A stretch of DNA of 64,000 nucleotides from Bradyrhizobium sp. G127. GTDB lineage: Bacteria > Pseudomonadota > Alphaproteobacteria > Rhizobiales > Xanthobacteraceae. The notes under the pieces are model-generated. The model saw nothing but the letters and a program-made list of their open reading frames with translations, ran no database searches and had not been told where the DNA came from. Position 1 is the stretch's first letter, and each line of letters begins with the position of its first letter. The DNA lies in contig NZ_JAKFGN010000002.1 in assembly GCF_021502575.1 (NCBI RefSeq), positions 930,001 to 994,000 of the forward strand, read 5' to 3'. Below are positions 28,632 through 36,618 of the stretch, one piece after another. The translations under genes and the position numbers were made by a program.

Positions 28632-29291
28632 TCAGGCGGCCTGCGAGTTGAGAGTTCGTTCGAAACAAACCAGCGTATAGATGCCGAACGGCGCAACTTT
28701 GCGCCGCTCGACCAGGGTGGTGCTTGCGTTTGATTGCGCCCACGCCTGAAGCCGGGCGAAAGGAAATTCCGGGCGAAGGCCGAGCGAGCGGGTTTTTTGC
28801 GCCGCCCAGCGCTCGACGGCGGCGGCGACGCCGACTTCGGAATAGAGATGATTGACGAGGATGATGCGCCCGCCCGGCTTCACCACGCGGTGGCATTCGG
28901 ACAGCACCTGCTCCGGGTTGGCCACCAGCGTGATGACGAATTGTGCGACGACGCAATCGAAGGTCGCGTCCGCGAAGGTCATGTGGTGCGCGTCCATCTG
29001 ATGGACCGCCTTGACGAACGGATACTTTCCGCTCGCCATTTTCATGCGTGCCTTCTCCAGCATCGGCGCGCTCATGTCGATGCCGGTGATCTCGGTAGAG
29101 CGGTCGTAATCGTCGAACGAAAGACCGGTGCCGACGCCGACTTCGAGGATTTTACCGCCAGTGGCCCGCGCGGCGGCCGCGGCTGCGCGGCGCCCCTTCA
29201 CCATCACCGGGCCGCACACCGCGTCGTAGATTGGCGCCCAGCGGGCATACGCGGTCTGAACAGTTGACTTGTCGAGGTCGGTGCTCGTCAT
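28632..29291 (-). CDS. pmtA: Phosphatidylethanolamine N-methyltransferase, Rhodobacter type
   Basis: This 219-residue soluble methyltransferase has the PmtA opening YARWAPIYDAVCG, SAM motif LEVGVGTGLSF (49-59), and the loop RVVKPGGRIILVNH. It makes phosphatidylcholine by three methylations of phosphatidylethanolamine at the inner membrane face. It is upstream of the LpxH-like phosphatase and glycosyltransferase genes on the same strand with a 57-base gap, forming a probable envelope-lipid group. Confidence 0.88.
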   Translation of the reverse strand: MTSTDLDKSTVQTAYARWAPIYDAVCGPVMVKGRRAAAAAARATGGKILEVGVGTGLSFDDYDRSTEITGIDMSAPMLEKARMKMASGKYPFVKAVHQMDAHHMTFADATFDCVVAQFVITLVANPEQVLSECHRVVKPGGRIILVNHLYSEVGVAAAVERWAAQKTRSLGLRPEFPFARLQAWAQSNASTTLVERRKVAPFGIYTLVCFERTLNSQAA

Positions 29292-29415
29292 CCTGGCTCC
29301 TAATAAGCGGCCTGACGGAATCAGACGGATCGTTTGCTTATTGGCGAATACCAGCGGAGTACGACAAACAGGCGACAGGCGCGGCGGGTTGTCGCGGACT
29401 GTTACTTCGGGTGCT

Positions 29416-29561
29416 CGTCATCCTGAGGTGCGAGCGCACCTGCGCGAGCCTCGAAGGATGACAAGCCATGGAAAGCGCCATCGCCCTTCGAGGCCCATAG
29501 CCGTTCGAAGAACGGCGATCTATGAACGCCCATTGCTTGGCTTCGGCACCTCAGGGTGACG
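29416..29561. repeat. Long-armed inverted repeat reaching into the end of thiD
   Basis: The arm cgtcatcctgaggtgc (29416-29431) is complementary, apart from one position, to gcacctcagggtgacg (29546-29561). The internal part also has complementary words (gcctcgaagg at 29447 and ccttcgaggc at 29482). The right arm overlaps the last codons and stop of thiD. Confidence 0.8.
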
Positions 29562-30366
29562 GCGCTTTTTCGAAGGCGTGGAAGTGGTGGATCGGTCCGT
29601 GACCGTGGCCAATCTGAAGCCGGTCCGCCGCGGCGATGGCGGCGCTGACATAGGCCTTGGCCTCACGCACGGCCGCCTCAAGGCCCTGCCCCTTCGCGAG
29701 GCCCGCCGCGATGGCCGACGACAGCGAACAGCCGGTGCCGTGCGTGTTGGTCGTCGCAATGCGTGGAGCGGCGAGCCGAATGACGGAATCACTGTCGATC
29801 AGGATATCGGTGCTCTCGGGACCATGTCCGTGACCGCCCTTGATCAGCACCGCAGGGCATCCCATCGCCAGCAGCAGCCGGCCCTGACGCTCAATGTCTG
29901 CTTCGCTTTCGGCAATGGCCTCGTTCAACAGCGCCGCTGCCTCGGGCAAATTGGGGGTGATGAGACTGGCGCGCGGAAACAGGTTTGTCCGCAAGGCATC
30001 GATAGCATCGGGCGACAGCAGCCGGTCGCCCGATGTCGCAACCATCACCGGATCGACAACCACATGCTTCGGCGACCAGCGATCAAGACCCGCGACAATG
30101 GACTCGATCGCTTCGCGCCGCGCCACCATGCCGATCTTGACGGCCTTGACGTCGAGATCGCCGAACACCGCATCGATCTGCGCGGCGATGAAGTCCGGCG
30201 GCACGTCATGGATGCCTGTGACGCCGCGGGTGTTCTGCGCCGTCAGCGCCGTGATCACGGACGCGCCATAGACGCCGCAGGCTGCGAACGTCTTGAGGTC
30301 GGCCTGAATGCCCGCGCCCCCGCTCGAATCCGAGCCCGCAATCGTCAGCGCAACCGGTATGCTCAT
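29551..30366 (-). CDS. thiD: Hydroxymethylpyrimidine / phosphomethylpyrimidine kinase
   Basis: This 271-residue ribokinase-fold enzyme phosphorylates HMP twice to make HMP-PP for thiamine synthesis. The substrate loop AGSDSSGGAGIQADLKTF (10-27) and the anion-hole motif NTHGTGCSLSSAIA near residue 207 are intact. The final residues (FEKAPSP) and stop codon come from an arm of the intergenic palindrome, so the natural end may have been altered by the repeat. I find no TPP riboswitch upstream. Other thiamine genes are absent from the window. Confidence 0.95.
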   Translation of the reverse strand: MSIPVALTIAGSDSSGGAGIQADLKTFAACGVYGASVITALTAQNTRGVTGIHDVPPDFIAAQIDAVFGDLDVKAVKIGMVARREAIESIVAGLDRWSPKHVVVDPVMVATSGDRLLSPDAIDALRTNLFPRASLITPNLPEAAALLNEAIAESEADIERQGRLLLAMGCPAVLIKGGHGHGPESTDILIDSDSVIRLAAPRIATTNTHGTGCSLSSAIAAGLAKGQGLEAAVREAKAYVSAAIAAADRLQIGHGHGPIHHFHAFEKAPSP

Positions 30367-30520
30367 GGCATTCTCGTGATGGCTTCGCCCGCCGAAGCCG
30401 ATCCATATCTTGATCTAACCTGCCCTCCGGACACCAGCAAGCCGGGTTGCCAGTTCGAGCGGATTTAGCTCTATTGCGCCCAGGATAATGCCCACCAAAC
30501 AGCTTGCCGGAGAAACAGCG

Positions 30521-30763
30521 ATGGTTCCTTTCTTTGTCCAGATCAAGTGCAAGCTGGGCCAGTCCTACGAAGTCGCCAATGCCCTCGCGGAGGCGGAAAT
30601 TGCCTCCGAGATTTACTCCACGGCGGGCAACTACGATCTGCTGGTCAAGTTCTATGTCGAAAGCGGCACGGACATCGGCCACTTCGTCAACGAGAAGGTT
30701 CAGGTCCTTCCGGGCATCCAGGACACCTACACCATCATCACTTTCAAGGCGTTCGGGGTTTGA
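30521..30763 (+). CDS. Stand-alone Lrp/AsnC ligand-binding (RAM) domain protein
   Basis: The 80-residue product is a single RAM domain (MVPFFVQIKCKLGQSYEVAN, then GNYDLLVKFYV), the effector-binding half of Lrp/AsnC regulators without the DNA-binding helix-turn-helix. Such stand-alone proteins bind amino acids and may tune full-length Lrp partners. ATG 30521 has ggaga eight bases upstream and gives the usual N-terminus; the earlier ATG at 30488 does not. It is divergent from thiD. Confidence 0.9.
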   Translation: MVPFFVQIKCKLGQSYEVANALAEAEIASEIYSTAGNYDLLVKFYVESGTDIGHFVNEKVQVLPGIQDTYTIITFKAFGV

Positions 30764-30796
30764 GGGAATTGGTTTAGGGCGCACCACACATCCGGA

Positions 30797-30922
30797 GTCA
30801 TCCCGACGCAGGCCGGGACCCATAATCCCTGAGTCATCAAATCTGGCGTGATGGCCAAGCGACTCTTTCCTCTACCATCACAACGTTCAGGGGTGATGGG
30901 TCCCGGCCTACGCCGGGACGAC
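30797..30922. repeat. Inverted repeat between the RAM gene and the DMT transporter
   Basis: The arm gtcatcccgacgcaggccgg, continuing gacccat (30797-30823), matches the reverse complement of 30896-30922 at 24 of 27 positions. The intervening 72 bases are A+T richer. It lies between convergent genes and could form a long hairpin in either transcript. Confidence 0.85.
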
Positions 30923-30932
30923 CAGAAGCACA

Positions 30933-31910
30933 TCACGCCGCCTTCGCCTCGTCCGTCACCGGCGCATCGGGATCTTCCTCGGCATCGGCCATGGTCGCGA
31001 TCGCCGCGACCGGCGTGTCACGCAGCCGTTTCAGGCCGAGATAGCGCTCGCGCAGGATGACGAAAATTCCGGCGCTGGCGACGACGACCGCGCCGATCAC
31101 CACATACAGCGTCGGCACTTCGCCGAAGAACCAGTAGCCGAGAATGAACGCCCACAGCATGGCGGTGTAGTCGAACGGCGCAAGGAACGACGCCGGCGCG
31201 AACCGATAGCTGTCGGTGAAGAAAATCTGACCCAGCCCGCCGGCAACGCCGATTCCGGCCAGCACCGCAATATCCTGCCACGTCGCCGGCATGCGCCAGC
31301 CGAACGGCGCCGTCAACAGGGACACGAGCAGCACCAGCAGCGTCATGAAGATGACGATGGACGAGGTGGTTTCGGTCGCCGTCAGGCGGCGGATCTGAAT
31401 CGAGGCGCCGCCCGCCGTAAAGGCGTTGGTCAGCGCGAAAAAGAGGCCGACGGTCATCGCCGAAGTCAGCGCCACATGATCGCGCGCATAGGGTGTCAGC
31501 ATCAGGATGACGCCGCCGAAACCGAATGCGACCGCCGACCAGCGATAGGCGTGGACATGCTCCTTCAGAAAGATCGCGGCGAAGATCACGGTGATCAGCG
31601 GCGCAAGGAAGGCGATGGCGGTAAAATCGGCAATCGGAATCCGCGCCAGCGCCGCCATCGTGCAGAATGTTCCGACGATGCTGAAGAAACCGCGCAACAG
31701 GTGATCCGACGGGCGCTTGGTGCGGAGCGCACCGCGCAGTTGCCCGCGCCAGCCGAACACGATCAGGATCGGGATCAGCGCGAACACCGAGCGGAAAAAG
31801 GCCACCTGCCCTTCCGGATAGGCGCCGGCAAGATAGCGCACCTGCGCGCCCATGATCGTGAACATCAGCGTGCTGGCGACCTTGAACGAGACGGCTTTGA
31901 CGATATGCAT
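30933..31910 (-). CDS. EamA/DMT-family membrane transporter
   Basis: The 325-residue protein has ten likely membrane helices in two EamA repeats, with the family features ALIPILIVFGWRG in the first half and GEVPTLYVVIGAVVVASAG in the second. DMT members usually export metabolites such as amino acids or purines. The start is placed at ATG 31910 (MHIVKAVSFK); the open frame reaches to 32054 but the added residues are not membrane-protein-like. It has an acidic tail of about 20 residues. The cargo is unknown. Confidence 0.87.
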   Translation of the reverse strand: MHIVKAVSFKVASTLMFTIMGAQVRYLAGAYPEGQVAFFRSVFALIPILIVFGWRGQLRGALRTKRPSDHLLRGFFSIVGTFCTMAALARIPIADFTAIAFLAPLITVIFAAIFLKEHVHAYRWSAVAFGFGGVILMLTPYARDHVALTSAMTVGLFFALTNAFTAGGASIQIRRLTATETTSSIVIFMTLLVLLVSLLTAPFGWRMPATWQDIAVLAGIGVAGGLGQIFFTDSYRFAPASFLAPFDYTAMLWAFILGYWFFGEVPTLYVVIGAVVVASAGIFVILRERYLGLKRLRDTPVAAIATMADAEEDPDAPVTDEAKAA

Positions 31911-32100
31911 GAAACAAGCGGGGATCCGGAGGCAATTTCGGCCCGAGTAAGCACGCGGCGGCGGTCCATAAAAGCCCGTGCATGACATGGCTGCCGGGCG
32001 GGCCATGCGCTCACGTGTTTTGGTTTTTGATGGAAAACACCCCGATCCAGGCAAGAACCTTCAACGGGTCGTCCCGGCGAGATTCACGCGTCCGATGCTC

Positions 32101-33015
32101 TCACGTCTTTTTCGGCCGCGCCGGGCCATCCACCGCAGGAAGCGACTTCAGATAGGCCGCCATCGCCGCGCGATCCTCATCGCTCAGAAGCGCCGTATTC
32201 TTGATCACGCGCACCATGGAGCCGCCAGCGCTATCGCCGCTCGGCAATTCACCGGTCTTGAGGAAATACGCGATGTCTTTCTCCGACCAGTCCTTGAGCC
32301 CCTTCTGGGTGATGTTCGGCACCCAGCCCTCGCCCTCCGGATTTGGCCCGCCCGCAAACCGCTGCGGCGCGACGATGCCGCCAAGAAAATTGCGCGGGCT
32401 GTGGCACTCGGCGCAATGGCCGAGGCCGTTGACGAGATAGGCGCCGCGATTCCATGCCGCCGACTGTTTCGGGTCCGGCGTGAAAGGCTTGTTGTCCAGA
32501 AACAGAAACTTCCAGCCGCCCACAAGGCGGCGGATGTTGAACGGGAAGCTCACATTGTGGGGGCGGATGCGGCCCGACAGCGGCGGCAGGGTCTTGATGT
32601 AGGCGAACAGGTCGCGGATGTCCTGCGTCGTGGCGTGCTGATACGAGCCATAGGGGAATGCGGGATAGTAGTGTTCGCCGCCTGGCGACGTTCCGTGTTT
32701 CATCGCGGTGACAAAATTTGCCTCGGTCCAGTTGCCGATGCCGTTCTGCTTGTGCGGCGAAATGTTCGGCGCGTAGAAGGTGCCGAACGGCGACGGAATG
32801 GCGAGGCCGCCGCCGAGCATGGTGCGCGGTTCGCCGGCGACACCGTGGCATGACGCGCAGCCGCCGGCATTGAACACCGTCTCTCCGTTGGCGACATTCG
32901 GCGTATAGGCCGGCAGCGCCTCGGCGGACACCACGGCGGGAATGGTCACGAACCAGAAAACCCCGAGGCCGGCGACAAGGGCGAGGACCGCCAGCAGGAG
33001 AACCCTCCGAAACAT
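32101..33015 (-). CDS. Membrane-anchored diheme cytochrome c
   Basis: This 304-residue cytochrome has an N-terminal anchor helix (about 4-24, RRVLLLAVLALVAGLGVFWF). It has two covalent heme sites, CASCH at 53-57 and CAECH at 201-205, each in a class I cytochrome c domain. It should carry electrons in the periplasm, and relatives serve as electron acceptors for dehydrogenases. No dehydrogenase is directly linked, though a CoxL-like gene lies 1.2 kb away. The ATG at 33015 is chosen because it starts the anchor; an earlier start at 33069 adds a non-hydrophobic leader. Confidence 0.88.
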   Translation of the reverse strand: MFRRVLLLAVLALVAGLGVFWFVTIPAVVSAEALPAYTPNVANGETVFNAGGCASCHGVAGEPRTMLGGGLAIPSPFGTFYAPNISPHKQNGIGNWTEANFVTAMKHGTSPGGEHYYPAFPYGSYQHATTQDIRDLFAYIKTLPPLSGRIRPHNVSFPFNIRRLVGGWKFLFLDNKPFTPDPKQSAAWNRGAYLVNGLGHCAECHSPRNFLGGIVAPQRFAGGPNPEGEGWVPNITQKGLKDWSEKDIAYFLKTGELPSGDSAGGSMVRVIKNTALLSDEDRAAMAAYLKSLPAVDGPARPKKT

Positions 33016-33105
33016 GATCGCCCCCAAAAATGAAATGTCAGGAACTAAACGGCCGTGGCCAGTGTTCAATCAATATTGGAAGTCGCAAAACTAGGGGAGA
33101 AAACC

Positions 33106-33534
33106 ATGAACAGCAAAGCATTTGCGCTTGGAGCATTCGCCATCGGCGCCTCCGTCGCACTCAGCGGGCCGGCGTTTGCCGAGAAAATGACGATGAAGGT
33201 CAATCTGACCAGCGTTGCCGAAGTGCCTCCCAACAACAGCCCCGGCAAGGGTACCGCCGACGTCGGATTCGACACCGCGACCAAGGTGCTGACCTGGAAA
33301 GTCACCTACTCCGGTCTGACCGGCCCGGCCACCATGGCCCATTTCCACGGTCCCGCCGAGGCGGGCAAGAATGCACCCGTGGCCGTTCCCTTCAAGGACG
33401 CCGCCAGCGGCGCCGAAGGCAGCGCGACCCTGACCGATGCGCAGGCCGCCGACCTGCTCGCCGGCAGGATGTATATCAACGTCCATACCGAAGCGAACAA
33501 GGGCGGCGAAATTCGCGGACAGGTCACGAAGTAA
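33106..33534 (+). CDS. Exported CHRD-domain protein
   Basis: The 142-residue product has a signal peptide (MNSKAFALGAFAIGASVALS, cleavage after FAE or just before) and a CHRD domain, seen as VNLTSVAEVPPNN, TYSGLTGPATMAHFHGPA and YINVHTEANKGGEIRGQV. CHRD domains occur in chordin and in many secreted bacterial proteins of unclear role. ATG 33106 has ggggagaa nearby upstream. It is divergent from the cytochrome gene, with only 90 bases between starts. Confidence 0.9.
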   Translation: MNSKAFALGAFAIGASVALSGPAFAEKMTMKVNLTSVAEVPPNNSPGKGTADVGFDTATKVLTWKVTYSGLTGPATMAHFHGPAEAGKNAPVAVPFKDAASGAEGSATLTDAQAADLLAGRMYINVHTEANKGGEIRGQVTK

Positions 33535-33590
33535 ACTTTCGGAATCCTGTCCGAGCCTGAAATGGCGACGGCAATTTCGCGACCCAAACA

Positions 33591-33622
33591 AACGGGGTGG
33601 CCGGTTAGCCGGCCACCCCGTT
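33591..33622. terminator. Strong bidirectional hairpin between convergent genes
   Basis: A perfect 14-base stem (aacggggtggccgg / ccggccaccccgtt) closes the loop ttag. It lies between the CHRD gene and the convergent cytochrome c' gene. Only a short T-rich stretch follows, so it may work mainly as a stable hairpin. Confidence 0.75.
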
Positions 33623-33659
33623 CAACATTGCAAAGTTTTGTGCGCGAGATGTCAGCCCG

Positions 33660-34109
33660 TCACTTGAGCTTGACCCGGTAAGTCTCGTGGCAATCGTTGC
33701 AGCGGTCGTTGATGGCGGTGTAAGCGGCCTTCAGGCTGTCCACGTCTTTGACCTTGCCCTTGGCGTCAGCGATAGCCTTGGCGACGGGAGGGATTTTCGA
33801 ATCGAAATCCGGCTTGTTCTGCCAGACTTTCTGCGACGACGTGTAATCCGCGCCGGCCACGTCCTCCTTCGGATTGGTCGCGAAAACGGTCGCAATCTTG
33901 CCGACGCCCTCTTCGAGCTGAACCAGGGCCGCATCGATCGCGGCCTGATCGTAGGCAGCCTGGCCTCTCACGGTCCGTCCCACGACACCGTACAGGCTCT
34001 TCGCCAGCGTCTTCATCGAGTTATCCTGCTGCACGGCGATGTCCTGCTGGGCAACAACAGCGCCGGCACCGAGCAGCAACGTCACGGCTACAAGAACAGC
34101 ACGCTTCAT
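33660..34109 (-). CDS. Cytochrome c' / c-556 family protein
   Basis: The 149-residue product has a signal peptide (KRAVLVAVTLLLGAGAVVAQ). Its C-terminal heme motif CNDCH near residue 137 follows helix 4, the arrangement of the four-helix cytochrome c' family. These periplasmic proteins bind heme with an open or Met-ligated site and are linked to nitric oxide binding or electron transfer. Methionine in the first helix (NSMKTLAK) could be the sixth ligand, suggesting the low-spin c-556 type. Confidence 0.85.
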   Translation of the reverse strand: MKRAVLVAVTLLLGAGAVVAQQDIAVQQDNSMKTLAKSLYGVVGRTVRGQAAYDQAAIDAALVQLEEGVGKIATVFATNPKEDVAGADYTSSQKVWQNKPDFDSKIPPVAKAIADAKGKVKDVDSLKAAYTAINDRCNDCHETYRVKLK

Positions 34110-34215
34110 GCGATATTTCCTTCCCTGAGTTTCAAGTTCTCAAACACCAACTATCCGAACCAGCCATCGCCGCAGGCTGACAAGCCTCAATATTTTTTCC
34201 GGTGCCGGGAATTTT

Positions 34216-36522
34216 CTACATTCGATGCTGGCTGCGGCTCTTTTCGATCGCCATCCAGACACGTTCGGCCGTCGCCGGCATATCGATGTGGTCGATCTTG
34301 TACTCGCGCCACAGGCCATCGACGATCGCATTCACTACCGCTGGACACGAGCCGATCGCGCCCGCCTCGCCGGCGCCCTTGACGCCGAGCGGGTTGGTGG
34401 TGCACGGCACATTGCGGGTTTCGAACTTGATCGACGGGCCGTCCGCCGCGCGCGGCAGCGCATAGTCCATGAACGTGCCGGTCACGAGCTGGCCGTCGGC
34501 GCTGTCGTAGACCGCCTGCTCCATCAATGCCTGACCGATGCCCTGCATGGTGCCACCGTGCACCTGTCCCGCCAGCAGCAACGGATTCAGCGTCACGCCG
34601 AAGTCGTCCACGATGACGTAGTTCACTACACGGATCACGCCGGTGGCAGGATCGATCTCGACCTCTGCGATATGGGTGCCGTTCGGATAGGTGCCGTCGG
34701 CGCTGCTGAACGTGCTGCTGGCGGTCAGTTTCGACGGATCGGACCCGGCCCGTTTCGCTAGGTCGGCAAACGACACCGTGCGGTCGGTGCCGGCCACGCG
34801 GATCGCACCGTCGCTGAACTCAAGATCGCCCGCGCCCGTTTCCAGCACATCGGCAGCGATGTCTTTGAGGTTCGCGCCGAGCGTGCGCGTCGCCCGTTCC
34901 ACGCTGACGCCGCCGGATGGAATCGAACTCGATCCGCCGGTGCCGAGACCGGTCGCAATCTCGTCGGTATCGCCCTGATGGATGTGGACGCGCTCGGGCG
35001 CGATCCCGAACTGCTCCGCGACGATCTGCGCATAGGCGGTCTGGTGTCCCTGCCCGCTGGACTGGGTGCCGATCAGGATCGTGACATCGCCGTTGGGATC
35101 GAGCCGCACCTGCGCGGTTTCCTCGCCCATCGTGCCGCAGACTTCGACATAGGTGCCCATGCCGATGCCGCGCACCAGTCCCTGTTTCTTGGCGGCCTTG
35201 GCGCGCTTCGGAAATTCCTTCCACTCGGCAACGTCCATCGCGCGCTTCATGTGCGCGGCGAAATCGCCGGAATCGTAAACCTTGCCGGTGGCGGTCTTGT
35301 ACGGCATCGCGCGCGGCGGGATGAAATTCCTGCGCCGGATCGCATCGGGCGTCATGCCGAGCTTGCGTGCCGCAGCATCGACCAGACGCTCGACTACGTA
35401 AGCCGCTTCGGGGCGGCCCGCGCCGCGATAGGCATCCACCGGCACCGTGTTGGTGAACACGGTGCGGACACGGCAATGAAACGCCTGCACATCGTAGAGA
35501 CCCGGCAACATGCCGGCTCCGCCATGCGGAATGTACGGTCCGAAGGTCGACAGATACGCGCCCATGTCGCCCATCAGATCGACATCCATGCCGAGGAATT
35601 CGCCGTCCTCCGCCAGCGCCATGCGCGCCGTGGTGACGTTGTCGCGGCCCTGCGCGTCACCGACAAAATGATCGGCCCGCTCGGCGGTCCATTTCACCGT
35701 CTTCTTCAGCTTGCGCGCGGCGACCGCCGCCAGCGCGTATTCGCGATACGGAAACAGCTTGGTGCCGAAGCCGCCGCCGACGTCGGGGCAGATCACCCGC
35801 ATCTTCTCGACGGGAATCTTCAGAACGTTTTGGCAGAGAATGTCGCGAAGCCGATGGCTGCCCTGACTGCCGAGCGTCAATGTCAGATGATCGCGCTTTG
35901 CGTCGTATTCGCAAACCACCGCGCGGGTTTCCATGTAGTTGGTGATGATGCGCGGATTGACGATGGTGATTTCCGCGACCGCATGCGCCTTCGCGAAGGC
36001 CGCTTCCGCCGCCTTCCTGTCGCCGATCGACGTGTCGAACAGGACATTTCCGGCGTGATCCGGCCAGACCTGCGGCGCACCCTTCTTGACCGCATTGACG
36101 AGGCCTATGACCGCCGGCAGCGGCGTCCACTGAACCTCGACGGCCTCGATAGCATCGCGCGCCTGCTCGACAGTCTCCGCGACGACGAACGCAACCGCGT
36201 CGCCGACATGACGCACGACATCGCGCGCGAGAATGGCATAGGGCGGTGCCTTGAACGGCTCATCCGGCAGGTTGAACTGACACGGCAAACCGCCGAGGTC
36301 TTTCACGTCATCGCTGGTCAGCACAGCAGCGACACCGTGCAGACTACGGGCGCGCGTCACATCGATCTTGAATGTCGCGTGGGCGTGAGGCGACCGCAGC
36401 ACCAGCGCATGCAGCGCCGCCGAGGGCGCGTAATCGTCGGTGTAGCGGCCCTTGCCGCGAATCAGGGCATCGTCTTCCTTGCGCAGGACACTCTGCCCGA
36501 CGCCGAATTTTACTGGAGCCAT
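34216..36522 (-). CDS. Molybdopterin-binding large subunit of the xanthine oxidase/CoxL family
   Basis: This 768-residue protein is a molybdenum hydroxylase large subunit. It shows the opening RKEDDALIRGKGRYTDDY, the loop DAYRGAGRPEAAYV near residue 385, and the active-site glutamate segment VKGAGEAGAIGSCP near 728. The AYRGAGRPE form is that of form II or CoxL-like enzymes; true CO dehydrogenase has a Cys in an AYRCSFR loop. So CO oxidation is not supported. The FAD (CoxM) and 2Fe-2S (CoxS) subunits that normally sit beside it are missing here. The substrate is unknown. Confidence 0.9.
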   Translation of the reverse strand: MAPVKFGVGQSVLRKEDDALIRGKGRYTDDYAPSAALHALVLRSPHAHATFKIDVTRARSLHGVAAVLTSDDVKDLGGLPCQFNLPDEPFKAPPYAILARDVVRHVGDAVAFVVAETVEQARDAIEAVEVQWTPLPAVIGLVNAVKKGAPQVWPDHAGNVLFDTSIGDRKAAEAAFAKAHAVAEITIVNPRIITNYMETRAVVCEYDAKRDHLTLTLGSQGSHRLRDILCQNVLKIPVEKMRVICPDVGGGFGTKLFPYREYALAAVAARKLKKTVKWTAERADHFVGDAQGRDNVTTARMALAEDGEFLGMDVDLMGDMGAYLSTFGPYIPHGGAGMLPGLYDVQAFHCRVRTVFTNTVPVDAYRGAGRPEAAYVVERLVDAAARKLGMTPDAIRRRNFIPPRAMPYKTATGKVYDSGDFAAHMKRAMDVAEWKEFPKRAKAAKKQGLVRGIGMGTYVEVCGTMGEETAQVRLDPNGDVTILIGTQSSGQGHQTAYAQIVAEQFGIAPERVHIHQGDTDEIATGLGTGGSSSIPSGGVSVERATRTLGANLKDIAADVLETGAGDLEFSDGAIRVAGTDRTVSFADLAKRAGSDPSKLTASSTFSSADGTYPNGTHIAEVEIDPATGVIRVVNYVIVDDFGVTLNPLLLAGQVHGGTMQGIGQALMEQAVYDSADGQLVTGTFMDYALPRAADGPSIKFETRNVPCTTNPLGVKGAGEAGAIGSCPAVVNAIVDGLWREYKIDHIDMPATAERVWMAIEKSRSQHRM

Positions 36523-36618
36523 GCTTTCTCCGACTGCGATCTGGAACCGTTCTAGGGTCCATCATGCAGCGGATCGTGGGGAAGCGCAAATCTCTCGCCG
36601 GTCGTCCCGCGAAAGACC

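Noticed and set aside
30367..30520. TPP riboswitch upstream of thiD
   Set aside because: The CTGAGA-type thi-box core does not occur on the minus strand in the leader.
34216..36522. Aerobic carbon monoxide dehydrogenase
   Set aside because: The active-site loop is AYRGAGRPE, not the Cys-containing AYRCSFR loop of true CO-oxidising CoxL, and the CoxM and CoxS genes are missing here.
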